Positions 22,011 to 33,871 of a stretch of DNA of 64,000 nucleotides are shown here, piece after piece. Positions within the stretch are counted from its first letter, which is position 1. Each line of letters begins with the position of its first letter. Below the pieces are notes generated by a model. It searched no databases. It saw nothing but the letters and a program-made list of their open reading frames with translations, and was not told the origin of the DNA. Source of the DNA: Henckelia pumila (taxonomy: Eukaryota > Streptophyta > Magnoliopsida > Lamiales > Gesneriaceae); contig NC_133122.1 of assembly GCF_033568475.1 (NCBI RefSeq), forward strand, positions 145,528,861-145,592,860, in the 5' to 3' direction. The translations under genes were made by a program, and so were the position numbers.

Positions 22011-22567
22011 CATGTTTTCAAAACCAGACCGACCGGTTCGATCGGGAACCGATCACAGGTCCGGTATGAAACACCCCAAAAAAACTATTTTAACGGTCAA
22101 ACCGGTCAAAATCGAGAAACCGGTTCAACCGATTGAATCGGGTTTCCGATTTTTTTTTACTTTTTTTTCGAAAATTACTTTTTTATTTTTAAAACTTGAA
22201 ATTTAATAATTTTTAAATATATACATTATTATTTGGAATTTGTACTTTATTAAAAATATTATTTTGGTAATACTAGTTTTTTTTAAAATTTATAAACAAT
22301 GTATAACTATAATTGATATTTTTTGCATTCTATAATTGATATTTTGAATATTCTTATATATTTTTTATTTTCAAAACATGGTAAACATATATTTTTTTTT
22401 TGTATTTATATATATACATCTTTTGGATTTTAAAAGATATTATTCATTATATTATATTATATTATATAAATGGTTTTCGGTTCAACCGTCGGATTAAAAC
22501 AGTATGATCGGTTGTATTGTTTTTTTAAGATAAACCAGTTCGATCATGGGTCCGATTTGAAAACATT
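22011..22567 (+). mobile_element. CCGGTT-rich MITE, first copy
   Basis: The terminal inverted repeats are CATGTTTTCAAAACCAGACC at left and, inverted, CAATGTTTTCAAATCGGACC at right. The arms are rich in CGGTT/AACCG and the middle is AT-rich. The left arm (GGAACCGATCACAGGTCCGG, then ACTATTTTAACGGTCAAACC) aligns with the inverse of 45500-45625. No coding and no clear target duplication. Confidence 0.65.
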
Positions 22568-22610
22568 GAAAATAATGAGTGATTTTTCATAGCTAGGGTA
22601 AGGAATAAAA

Positions 22611-22865
22611 TTGTGTTTTCTATTATTTGTGCCTAGTGATCCATATCAAGTACAGTCTATCACGGAATCGATTGCTGCATTTGTACGTCGTTGTTGCTCT
22701 CAAACTCCATCCGCTGTTATCAACCACTTTCGACGAAGCGTGAATCATGTAGCTCATTTTCTAGCTCGTTATAGTCTGATTACGGATTGCAGTGTTAATT
22801 TTTGTGATGCAATCCCACTTTTTATTCGCTTGGCTATAACTCATGACTTATTACCTGGTGAATGA
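22611..22865 (+). pseudogene. RNase H-like (RVT_3) fragment from a LINE or related sequence
   Basis: An 84-codon frame containing FRRSVNHVAHFLARYSLI. This matches the C-terminal signature of plant RNase H-like domains found at the end of non-LTR retrotransposon ORF2 and of stand-alone copies (Arg-x-x-Asn-x-x-Ala-His-x-Leu-Ala-Arg). Only this end is present; no catalytic Asp part, RT or poly(A) tail can be seen around it. It is a dead fragment. Confidence 0.5.
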
Positions 22866-24357
22866 TAGCTATAATTTCCACTAAAAAAAAGTACAGTGTA
22901 CGTTTGAATGCCTTATACGTAAATATTATAATCAGACGAATCTAAAAAGATATCGGCATTTATATAATAATATAGATAATATAAAATTGAAGTGTTGTTT
23001 TAAATGGAGGATATTTTTTGGAGTCTAAGATTGAGGCACAATTATAAAAACTCAAAAGAAGAGTATCGACAAAACTCTAACATTAAAATTATTATAATTA
23101 TAAATATATGAGAAAAATAATTTTATTGGTCCATTAACTTGTTATATATTGTTATGACACATTAACTTTATAAAATTTGATTTTGGTACATTATATTAAG
23201 TTTTAATTTTTGGCTATTTCATACAATAATTGTTGACGTACGTGACAACTTAGCATGTCAGCATTTTTCGGTGTCATGATGTCAGCAATTGGACTAAAAT
23301 AACCGAACTTAAAGTCGAGTATACCTAAACCAAACTTTGAAAAATTAATTGACCAAAAAACCAAATATATATATATATATATTTCCTAAATATATTATAA
23401 TATTTACAAGGCAATTCAATTAAAAACATAATAATTTAATTTCTATGTTAAAAAATATAATAATTTCTCTATGAGTTCTCACATACTCAATACTAAGGTG
23501 TGAGTTAAAAGTTAAGTCCGGAGAAAGCTTGGAGCGAGGTTTAAAGCATAGAATCGATAATGATTAAAGACTGAAAATATTGTTAAAGCACGATATAAAG
23601 ATAATATAATTAAATCCTTTGTTATATTTTGGTTTGAGATATAGTATAAGTAATATATAGATAAGTAGTATAATGTAATAAAAAATAAATAAAAAATGAT
23701 AGTTAAAATTGTATTGAATTTGATTGATAGATTATGGTTTATTTGATTTGATTGATTAAATTTTATATAAAAATGTTAAATAACTATTTTGTTCTTTTAA
23801 AAATAAATAAAATAAAAATTATATTATTTATAATGGGTAATATAGTAATTTTAATTCAATGATTTAATTGATATGAGATAAACAATTAATGATTTGATTG
23901 ATGTAAAATAAATAGTTAATATATAGATAAATAATATGATGAGAAGAACGTGTGATGAGATGAGATGAGTTATACATATATTAGTAATACCGTGAACAGA
24001 ACGGAGCCTTACGATCTTGTATATGTTTTATGAGACATTTGAATCATATAAAATAGTTTTTATCATTTAATATCCTAACTACAATTTATTATTATTATCA
24101 TGATATAATATTTAAAACATCAAATTTAGTGATATGAAGAATTAAAGTATTTTATTTGATAGTAAACAGAAATGTATGAAGAATTAAATTTTTGCATATT
24201 ATATGTTCGTCGATTTCTATTATAATTGAATGACTTCATAATTTTTGTAAGTATGACATTGTCAGCTTCTAATAGATAAGTGTTAGGTCGTTGAAATTTC
24301 TTAGTTTTGGTAATATCTAACACAATCGAGTTGTTTCAAGAATTAATTGAAATATTT
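22866..24357. other. AT-rich intergenic DNA
   Basis: No gene recognised. There are scattered poly-A/T runs, a short (TA)n at 23367-23381, and repeated GATTTGATTGAT/ATAGATAAATAA motifs from 23640 to 23950 that suggest degraded simple repeats. Confidence 0.4.
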
Positions 24358-24358
24358 A

Positions 24359-24431
24359 GGTAGTGTTTGGGAGAGCTTTTTATGAAAGAAAAGCTGAAAA
24401 GTGCTTCCTAGAAGCTATCACAAACACTACC
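24359..24431. mobile_element. Short Tourist-like MITE
   Basis: 73 bp. The left end GGTAGTGTTTGGGAGAGCTT pairs with the right end AAGCTATCACAAACACTACC with two mismatches, and the whole unit folds as a hairpin. It is flanked by TTA on both sides (24356-24358 and 24432-24434), the usual PIF/Harbinger target duplication. Confidence 0.7.
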
Positions 24432-25110
24432 TTAATGTATTTAGTTACGGGTCTGGAGCTGGTCATCCTAAAACCAAGCTGGGTCAAGTGCTATTCAGGA
24501 TTCTAGTTGAATTGGCTTTTACTCAAATTAAAGAAAGGTTAGATGACCATTATGAGCCTATATTGACACTCGAGCTACTTCCAGAACTCAATCTAGAATG
24601 TCTGAAACTTTGGCTGGTACATTCGAATATCACGTTAGAATGTTCAACCTACCAACTCGACATGCATGTCTGAATTAATTTGACCAATTATGCACAAATA
24701 GCCGATATATATGTCCCAGACTCCCAGTGGTTCATTAATCAATATAACTTTATCAAGAGCTGTTAAAATATGACATATTTAAGTAGATGTCAAGAAGCAA
24801 TAATTGCAGTGTATATTATGAAATGAAACAAGACAAAGACACTTTCTTTTTGCTAAGGCCGGTACTGCTAAAAATTTGAATAATCAAGGACACTTACATG
24901 TTGAAAGTTCAAGTATTTAAAGGAGATCAAGAAACATTGCAAGGAAACTTTTGTAAACAATCTGCGTCATTTACTTAATTTGTGCATTTCATTTCTAATT
25001 AGTGAATCTTTTCATTTTTTTCAACTTGTTAAAAGATTAAACCAAACTAGTATAAGTTCATGAGTAGCACCAGCTGGACAACTTGAAAATTCATTTTCAA
25101 GTAATCAAGC
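24432..25110. other. Unassigned intergenic DNA
   Basis: A 90-codon open frame at 24401-24673 has near-normal composition but resembles nothing I know and begins inside the MITE, so I do not call it a gene. The rest is AT-rich. Confidence 0.35.
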
Positions 25111-25530
25111 TGTGAGAACCCAAATCATTTTTTTTAATTAGTAGCTAGCAATTTCAAATTTCAACGTGATTTAAGAAACTTTGAATTTCATTAGCAGAAC
25201 AAAGAATTCAGCAGTGCAATATTTCAATAGTCCTTTTCAACATCCAATTTTCTGCATACCAACACAACAGTCAATTACCTTTCAAATTAAACTTGTAACT
25301 GTTGCATTAAATTGGAAATCATGGCAATAAATGAGGAACTAACAATATATCAGATTTTTTCCTATCAATAACACCTGAATTCTTGATTGAGTGTTGCACA
25401 AATTCTGAGAAAAAATAAACCTAAAATTCGAGTGAGTGGCAGCCAAAATTTCAAGCTATAAGTGGGAATTTTCGAGCAATAATTTAGGAGCAAGGATAGA
25501 CGACCCCTCGAGCATATATCATCCAAAACT
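25111..25530 (+). mobile_element. Possible truncated LTR fragment
   Basis: TGTGAGAACCCAAATC resembles the start of a plant gypsy LTR. It is followed by promoter-poor sequence and TTTAGGAGCAAGGATAGACG. No partner LTR or right end is found. Weak call. Confidence 0.3.
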
Positions 25531-26014
25531 TTAATTTATTGTCTATTTTTATTTATATTTATACCTATTAATTAATCTATTGTAAAATTATGGATCTTGG
25601 TAATGGTTTAGTTATTTGAAAGTGTCAAACTATTTTTGTTATCTATTTTCTCATGTTTGAAGTGTTGGGATTTTAAATGTAATTTTATAATTCTAGCTAG
25701 TTGAGGGTAAATATGGTAAATAAAAACGATTGTACTTAAATGAGTTATATTGTATTGAATGGTTAACTCTCATTACTCCTAAAACTCTATTGATGCTGAT
25801 TAATATTTTAGTATAAGTTGACTTCTATTTCAAATCATGTAACAACTCTAATTCTTAAATCAAATCAAATCAATATGTAGATCTTCTCTGCTTTCCATAC
25901 GCTACTTTCGTTTGAGTGTTTAAAAATAAAATTTCATATTTGTTGCCTGGGTATATAATTATTTAATTATAAGTATGCGTCATCAATAATAAAGACTAAT
26001 AAATAATTGTTATT
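25531..26014. other. AT-rich intergenic DNA
   Basis: Nothing recognised. The last ten bases (AATTGTTATT, 26005-26014) are the left target duplication of the SINE. Confidence 0.4.
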
Positions 26015-26247
26015 GCCCTAAGGGGGTGTCCAAGTTGGTGGAGCAGGTGAACTCTTGGCCAAAGGTCAGGAGTACTTCGATTCTCCCTGCCAACATTTTT
26101 TTGGACTAGTATGTCACACAGGGTTTGCTCAGTGTGGTTTACTTGATCACTAGCGTAGTTTGAAGGCTATTGCGTTAGTCCGAAGGTTTACCCAGAGCGC
26201 ACCTAAGGGTAACGGCTACAGATTCCCACGTCTCAAAAAAAAAAAAA
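26015..26247 (+). mobile_element. tRNA-derived SINE with target-site duplications
   Basis: The head resembles a tRNA gene: a box A-like AAGTTGGTGGAGCAGG followed by a box B-like GGAGTACTTCGATTCTCCC, spaced as in a type 2 polymerase III promoter. A tRNA-unrelated body and an A-rich tail (about 14 A) follow. It is bordered by AATTGTTATT at 26005-26014 and 26248-26257. It is a retroposed, non-coding element that depends on LINE enzymes for movement. Confidence 0.88.
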
Positions 26248-26257
26248 AATTGTTATT

Positions 26258-26554
26258 TATTCAGAGGTTCTATTATTATATTAATAAAAGTTTTTTGTTC
26301 AATAATCGCTACAAGTATATACACATCATCAATAATTATAATTATAACTAATAACTACTTATTATTTATTTCACACATAATGATTAATAATTAAAGTTTT
26401 TTTTTAATACATCATATATGCACGAATATATTGGTATTTAATGTTTAAAAATAGAATTTCATATTTATTGTGATTGGTAGAAATTATGCACAAATGTTCT
26501 TTTTAATGTGAAGTTTCTTCAAGTACATATTATAATAACTTTGATCAGAATACT

Positions 26555-26594
<40 letters not shown>
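26258..26594. other. AT-rich spacer with (TA)n tract
   Basis: No gene. It ends in a long (TA)n run at 26560-26594, directly against the left LTR of copia element C. Confidence 0.5.
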
Positions 26595-26599
<5 letters not shown>

Positions 26600-26852
26600 A
26601 AAAATATTATTATTATTAATATTATGTTGAATATTGAATGTTGAATATTGAGTTGTAAAATGTGGAAAATTAGTGTGTGATGATGTATTTATTTTTGGAC
26701 TAATCTCAAATGTGGATCTATAAATAGGTCTTCATTTGTGATAAAAAAATACAATTGAATTGAGAGAAAAATATTTGTAAAGTGTAGAGTTTGATATATT
26801 TTGAGTTTTGGAGTTTTTACTTTTTACCATAAATTTTTACTTTTTCACAACA
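26595..26852 (+). repeat. 5' LTR of copia element C
   Basis: TGTTGAAAAATATTATTATT to TTTTTCACAACA, with a TATA box in TCTATAAATAGG near 26720. Confidence 0.93.
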
Positions 26853-27123
26853 CGTTATCAGCACGATCGCTCGAAGGTTTTTTATATTTTCCGACGCTTC
26901 AAAATACGAGAAGAAGTCAAAAATATTCAACAAGTAAGAATATTTATTTTATTGTTTATTTATTTATTGTATATATATTTAATATATATTATCATGTTAT
27001 GAAGAAAAAAAATTAGTTTTTTTTTTTAAAAACTTGTTATAAATCCTGGGAGGATGTTAAGACGACATCCCACACTCCCGGTAAGGGATACGACAAGTAT
27101 AAAAGCCTCTAAGGTTTTTAAAC

Positions 27124-27329
27124 AATAACGTGATATGATATATGTATATATACTAACTATATCAATATATAATTTCATGTTATTATATAAGAGGTTGTCT
27201 AGGACACTGACCTTATAATAACGTGATATGATATATGTATATATAATAACTATATCAATATATAATTTCATGTTATTATATAAGAGGTTGTCTAGGACAC
27301 TGACCTTATAATAACGTGATATGATATAT
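27124..27329 (+). repeat. 93-bp tandem repeat in the leader of copia element C
   Basis: ACGTGATATGATATAT recurs at 27128, 27221 and 27314. Two full units and a partial third include TTATATAAGAGGTTGTCTAG and GGACACTGACCTTATAATA. A GGGAGGATGTTAAGACGACATCCC-type hairpin lies just upstream (about 27050-27075). Confidence 0.88.
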
Positions 27330-27756
27330 ATTTTATTGTGTATATTTAATTATGATTATCAATATACGCATTACATGATTATCACGAATTTTTATTCAAC
27401 ACATAATCATTTTTTCTTACCCTCAACGGTCACAAACGGTAACAAAACGGCTAGTTTTTTGCCTATAAATATGTTCACTCAAACTCATTTTCAATCACAC
27501 CAAATTCACTCTTTCTCTCAAAATATTTTCTCCTCGGTTTTTTTTTTGAAGATGAAGATGATGGCATTTATAAGGCTATTTTTCATAACGACTATGATCA
27601 TCATGCTCACGAATTTTGTACTCACCAGCGATTTTCCACCACCTATTTTTTCTCTATTTGTATATGCACTTGTAATATTTTTTATTCCATTATTTTGTAT
27701 TGTCATACTAATAGAAATTAACTAATAAAATTCATTGTTATTTTTCTAGTACCACC

Positions 27757-28803
27757 ATGTCAAACTTGGCAAAGTTTGAATTCGTTGCACTCGATATCAC
27801 TGGAAAAAAATTATATGCCATGGACTCTTGATGTTGAGATGCATCTTGAGTCATTGGGTCTAAGTGCAAGAATCAAAGAAAATAATATATCAACCTCACA
27901 AGATAAAGCAAAAACTATGATTTTCTTGCGCCGACTTCTTGATGAAGGGTTGAAATGTGAGTATCTCACAGAAAAAGACCCAATGACTTTATGGAAAGAG
28001 CTGAAAGAAATATTTGAGCATATAAGGGAAGTGATACTTCCGACCGCCCGTGATGAATGGAATACGTTGAGATTCCAAGACTTTAAAAAGTCAGTGATTA
28101 TAATTCTGCGCTGTATCGAATAGTCTCGCAATTAAAATTCTGTGGACTTGAAGTTACAGAGATGGAAATGCTTGAGAAAACATTTTCCACTTTTCACGCA
28201 TCGAATATAACTCTACAACAACAGTATAGAGTGCGTGGATTTTCGAGATATTCCGAACTAATCGCATGTCTTCCTGTGGCAGAAAAGAACAACGAATTGT
28301 TAGTAAGAAATCATCAATCCCGACCCACTGGATCAACAGCATTTCCTGAAGCAAATGTCGTAATAAAAAATGAAAACCAAAATCAAAGGCATAGACCAAA
28401 TTTTGGTCGTGGACGAGGTCGAGGAAATGGGCGTGGACGTGGACGTGGACGTAAAAATTATCGCGGTCGTAGTCGTGGCCGTGGATATGAAAATAATCGA
28501 GGTAGTTATTTCAATAACTCATCTCAAAAGAACGTCACGAATCACCCACCAAAAAGGCAGCATGAAAATACGAGTGAAAATGAAAATCACTCAAAAAGAT
28601 CTGAGAGTGTTTGTTATAGATGTGGCACTCCAGGACATTGGTCACATATTTGTCGAACCCCTGAGCACCTATGTAAGCTCTATAAAGAATCGACAAAGGG
28701 GAAAGGAAAAGAGACAAATTTTGTTGAAGATAATGACCGTTTAATTGGTTCAACTAGTTTCAATGCTGCAGATTTTTTGAATGATTTCGAAGACATTGAT
28801 TAA
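27757..28803 (+). pseudogene. Copia C gag, two frameshifts
   Basis: It starts at ATG 27757 (MSNLAKFEFVALDITG). A one-base slip in an A run at about 27804-27811 changes frame, and a second shift occurs near 28090-28100; the last frame runs to TAA 28801-28803. It contains the capsid-type gag domain (MIFLRRLLDEGLKCEYLTEK), an Arg-Gly-rich RNA-binding stretch (28400-28500) and a zinc knuckle CYRCGTPGHWSHIC. It would form the virus-like particle and bind element RNA. Pol follows in a different frame after a 127-bp gap. Confidence 0.88.
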
Positions 28804-28930
28804 AATATTGGTGGGACTACATTGTAACAAATTTGTATTTTTCATGCATTCTTGTATTATAAAGCATGTTATATTTTGCATTTGTATTGTACTTAATTTT
28901 TCTTTATTGCATTTTTTTGTGAAGTTTGAT

Positions 28931-31900
28931 ATGGAAAATGCTATGAGCAAACATAGAAATAATATCATGGAAATTTGCATACCAGATAGTGGTACAACAC
29001 ACACTATTCTGCGAGATGAAAGATATTTCTTGGAAATAAAACCAACAAAAACAATGGTGAATACCATATCAGGTCCTGTAGACTTGATTGAAGGTTGTGG
29101 AAAAGCACATTTTTTGTTACCTAATGGTACAAAATTTCTGATAAATGATGCTTTATATTCACCACAATCGAAAAGAAATTTGTTGAGTTTTAATGACATA
29201 TACTCTCATGGGTATGATACTGAGACGATAACTGATGGAAATCAGAAATATATGTGTCTTACCACATATAAATCAGGAAAGAAATATGTGGTTGAAAAAT
29301 TATCAATGCTCCCTACTTGATTGCATTATACACATATAAGGCCAATCGAATCAAATATGGTGGTTAATATTTCTTCAATATTAACAAAATGGCATGATCG
29401 ATTGGGACATCCTGGTTCAATAATGATGCGAAGAATTATTGAAAATACGCATAGTCATCCATTGAAAGACCAGAAGATCTTTCAGAATAATAAGTTTCAA
29501 TGTAAAGCATGTTCTCTTGGAAAATTTATTATAAGACCATCGCCAGCTAAAATCCAAACTGAATCACTCATATTTCTTGAACGTATTCAGGGTGATATTT
29601 GTGGGTCAATTCATCCACCATGTGGACCATTTCGATACTTTATGGTATTGATCGATGCCTCTAGCAGATGGTCACATGTATGCTTATTGTCAACTCGGAA
29701 TGTGGCATTTGCAAGATTGATGGCTCAAATAATAAAATTGCGAAATCAATTTCCCGATTATACAATCAAAAAAATAAGACTTGATAATGCTGGAGAATTT
29801 ACATCCCAGACTTTCAATGATTATTGTATGTCAATGGGAATCACTGTTGAACATCTTGTAGCTCATGTTCATACGCAAAATGGATTAGCTGAATCATTGA
29901 TTAAACGTCTACAACTGATTGCTAGACCAATGATTATGAAAACAAAACTCCCTATTTCTATATGGGGACATGCAATTTTACATGTTGCGGCATTAATTCG
30001 CATCAGACCAGGTGCATATCATAAATTCTCCCCATTGCAACTTGCATTTGGTAAAGAACCAAATATCTCTCATCTGAGAATTTTTGGATGTATGGTGTAT
30101 GTGCCTATTGCACCACCTCAACGATCAAAAATGGGTCCACAAAGAAAAATCGGTATTTATATCGGTTATGATAGTCCATCAATCATTCGATATCTTGAGC
30201 CTCAGACAGGCGATGTGTTTACAGCACGCTTTGCTGATTGTCATTTTAATGAAGAAATCTTTCCAGTGTTAGGGGGAGAAAAGAAACACATCGAAAAAGA
30301 AATCACATGGTATGTACCATCATTGTTACATTTGGATCCAAGGACCAAACAATGTGAGAAAGATGTACAGCAAATTGTGCACATACAAAGAATTGCAAAT
30401 CAAATGCCAGATGCATTTGCAGACACAAAAGGGGTAACAAAATCATATATACATGCAGTAAATGCCCCTGCTCGAATTGAAATTCCAAAGAAACAAATAG
30501 AAGACACTCGTGATGTCATAAAACGCTTGAAGCGTGGAAGACCAGTCGGTTCCAAGGATAAAAATTCTCGGAAAAAAAAAGGCATATAGAAACACGACGA
30601 TCATAAAATAGAAAATGGTGTTCCAGAAGAATCACCTGATGATGAAAATATTCTGTCAGAACCACAAACTGACGAGAATCGTGAAATCTCTATCAATTAT
30701 ATTAATACTGGAAAAATATGGAACCGAAAAGACATAGAATATATTGATAAGATATTTTCTTATAATGTGGCTTGTGACATCGTAAATGAAAATGAGGATC
30801 ATGAACCAAAATCTTTTGGTGAATGTAAAACTCGTCATGATTGGGTCAAATGGAAAGATGCCATCCAGGTTGAATTGGATTCGCTGAATAAACGCAATGT
30901 TTTTGGACCTATAGTCCTCACACCTGAAGGTGTAAAACCTGTTGGATATAAATGGGTTTTTATTCGAAAGCGAAATGAGAAAAATGAAATAGTCAGATAT
31001 AAAGCTAGACTTGTTGCACAAGTTTTTTCTCAAAGGCCTGGAATTGATTATGAAGAAACGTATTCTCCTGTTATGGATGCAATTACGTTTCGATTTGATT
31101 AGTTTGGCAGTGTCTGAAAATTTGGAAATGTGTCTTATGGATGTTGTTACAGCTTACTTATACGGATCACTTGATAGTGATATATACATGAAAATCTCTG
31201 AAGGATTTAAGATGCCTGAAGCACAAAGTTCAAAACCCAGAGAATTTTATTCTGTAAAATTGCAAAGATCATTATATGGGTTAAAGTAATCCGGCCGAAT
31301 GTGGTATAATCGGCTAAGTGAGCACTTGATGAAAAAGGGATATGTAAATGATCCAATATGCCCTTGTGTTTTCATAAAGAAAACAATATTCGGATGTGTA
31401 ATTATTGTTGTATATGTTGATGATTTAAACATCATTGGAACGAATAAAGAAATTCAAGAAGTTATGATGTACTTGAAGGAAGAATTCGAAATGAAGGATC
31501 TTGGAAAAACCAAGTATTGTCTGGGTTTGCAAATCGAACAAAAAGAATGTGGAATTTTTGTTCACCAGGCAAATTATACAGAAAAGATCCTTAAACGTTT
31601 TAATATGGATAAATCAAATCCATTAAATACTCCAATGGTTGTAAGATCATTAAACATAGAAAAGGATCCATTCCGTCCATGTGGAGATGATGAAGTTATT
31701 CTTGGTCCAGAAGTACCATATCTAAGTTTCATTGATGCTCTTATGTATCTTGCAAATTGCACTAGACCTGATATATCTTTTGCTGTAAATTTATTGGCAA
31801 GATTCAGATCATATCCAACAAAGAGGCACTGGAATGGAATTAAACATATATTTCGTTATCTACGAGGAACAACAGATTTGAGATTTTTGTACTCAAAAGA

Positions 31901-32411
31901 CACCAATCAAAGTATCATTGGTTATGCTGATGCTGGATATTTATCTGATCCACATAAGGCACGTTCTCAAACCGGATATGTATTTACTCGTGGAGGCACC
32001 GCAATTTCTTGGCGTTCACAGAAACAAACACTCGTAACAACTTCATCAAATCACGCTGAGATTATTGCGCTACATGAAGCAAGCCATGAATGTGTTTGGC
32101 TAAAATCAATGACACAACATATCCAAACTTCTTGTGGATTATCAGTAGACAAGAAGCCTGTGACGTTGTATGAAGACAATGTTGCATGTATTGCTCAAAT
32201 GAAAGAAGGATACATCAAACATGACAGAACAAAACATATACCCCCAAAGTTTTTTGCCTACACTCAAGAGCTTGAGAAGAATAAAGATATTGATATCTGT
32301 TATATTCAATCAAGTGAGAACTCATCAGATCTCTTCACAAAGGCACTTCCCACGACGATATTCAGAAAGCATATATACAACATTGGGATGTGCAATCTGC
32401 GGAATATCTGA
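28931..32411 (+). pseudogene. Copia C pol: protease, integrase, RT, RNase H
   Basis: From ATG 28931 the order is protease (PDSGTTHTIL, about 28984), GAG-pre-integrase (KWHDRLGHPGS, about 29388), integrase (first Asp in IQGDICGSI; second in IRLDNAGEF; then GLAESLIKR), RT (VGYKWVFIRKR; YKARLVAQVF; catalytic YVDDLNIIG, about 31410) and RNase H (YADAGYLSDPHKARSQTGYV, SSNHAEIIALHEA, LYEDNVACIAQMKEG) to TGA 32409-32411. Defects are TGA 29318-29320, TAG 30587-30589, a one-base shift near 31097 and TAA 31287-31289. Outside these the frame is clean. Confidence 0.93.
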
Positions 32412-32576
32412 AGAATCACTCATGTTAACATGAGGGGGAGTTTACGTGGCTGTACTCTTTTTTCCTTACTATGGTTTTTATCCCACTGGGTTTTTCCTAG
32501 TAAGGTTTTTAACGAGGCAGTATAAAACACGTAATGAAGACAGTCATCATATCACGATCATCATCACAAGGGGGAG

Positions 32577-32850
32577 TGTTGAAAAATATTATTATTATTA
32601 ATATTATGTTGAATATTGAATGTTGAATGTTGAATATTGAGTTGTAAAATGTGAAAAATTAGTGTGTGATGATGTAGATGATGATGTATTTATTTTTGGA
32701 CTAATCTCAAATGTGGATCTATAAATAGATCTTCATTTGTAATGAAAAATACAATTGAATTGAGAGAAAAATATTTGTAAAGTGTAGAGTTTGATATATT
32801 TTGAGTTTTGAAGTTTTTACTTTTTATCATAAATTTTTACTTTTTCACAA

Positions 32851-32852
<2 letters not shown>
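32577..32852 (+). repeat. 3' LTR of copia element C
   Basis: It matches the left LTR, with an extra GTTGAAT unit and an extra GATGATGATGTA unit and about six substitutions. It ends TTTTTCACAACA, followed by a (TA)n run at 32856-32882. Its TATA box (CTATAAATAG, about 32720) points towards the MLP gene 400 bp downstream. Confidence 0.93.
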
Positions 32853-32885
<33 letters not shown>

Positions 32886-33124
32886 TTTTCAAGTTAGTGC
32901 GAGAAATATGATATAGTTAGCCTCAATCAGAGCCGTATTTTGCTCAGAACCACGTGCATATCATTAAATGCAACTTGGCGATCGAGTAGCCATATAAGGT
33001 CGCATATATAATTAATTTATATACTATATAATAAGGTGAAGGCATAAGTTACCTTCTTGTATCTTTCAACCAAAGTAGTAGTAGTGTTTGTATTATATTC
33101 TTGATATTAATATTATAGCTAGCG
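32853..33124 (+). promoter_or_regulatory. Upstream region of the MLP-like gene
   Basis: After the LTR-proximal (TA)n run this stretch holds several TATA-like blocks (TATATACTATATAATAAGG near 33018 is the best placed) and then the 5' untranslated part up to ATG 33125. The native promoter is short because the LTR ends 272 bp before the start codon. Confidence 0.4.
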
Positions 33125-33346
33125 ATGGGTTTGATCGGTAAGCTAGTCGCTGCGACGGAATTCAAGGCGGGCGGAGATGTGTTCCACGATCTTTTCAAGC
33201 AAAGGCCGCAGCACATTTCGACGGCTAGCCCCGACAAAGTTCAAGGCTGCGATCTGCATGAGGGTGAATTTGGGAAGGTTGGTTCCATCATCAGCTGGAG
33301 GTATACTCATGGTGAGCCTACTTTTCTACAAATATATGTACTTTGC

Positions 33347-33408
<62 letters not shown>

Positions 33409-33821
33409 TAGCGAGTCATGGCATACACGATTTCATGTGAAAAAATGTTTTTTTTTAAAAAAAATTAAAATGTTAAGTATCGATTTTTTTAAGTTGAAAT
33501 GATTGAATCAACTTTTGAAATTGAAATGATAGAAGATAATAAATATGATGAAAAGAGATTTATTAGTGAGAGATAATACTGTAAAATCGTGTTTATTTTG
33601 ATAAGATGGATGGTATTTTATATGATTTTAAGGAAAAAAATTATACCATGACTTCATTCTATTAGCATAGGGCCGGTGCTCATTCACTATATATTAAGCG
33701 TAATTAATATATAGTAATAGATGTTTTACTTTTTTATTTTTGCGAAGTAAATTGTTTTTAGATGTTTTAAATAGTGTTTATAAACTAAAAAAAAAATATA
33801 ATCACTTATTTTTAGATGTTA

Positions 33822-33871
<50 letters not shown>

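Larger units (their letters stand above)
26595..32852 (+). mobile_element. Copia element C (Ale/Retrofit-like), nearly complete
   Basis: A 6.26 kb element with LTRs of 258 and 276 bp, the primer-binding region CGTTATCAGCACGA, a leader with a tandem repeat, gag, pol in the copia order (protease, integrase, RT, RNase H) and a purine tract CACAAGGGGGAG just before the right LTR. Gag and pol carry a few frameshifts and stops. It inserted within a (TA)n microsatellite, so no target duplication can be defined. The LTRs differ at about six positions plus small tandem expansions, pointing to a fairly recent insertion. Confidence 0.95.

Noticed and set aside
26020-26100. Possible tRNA gene
   Set aside because: Box A/B-like sequence is present, but there is no full cloverleaf. 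The unit has an A tail and target duplications, so it is a SINE head.
27124-27329. CRISPR-like repeat array
   Set aside because: Direct tandem copies without unique spacers, in a eukaryotic retrotransposon leader.
27321-27725. 134-codon open frame before copia C gag
   Set aside because: It lies in the retrotransposon leader, is driven by AT-rich hydrophobic codons, and has no known domain or conserved counterpart in element A.
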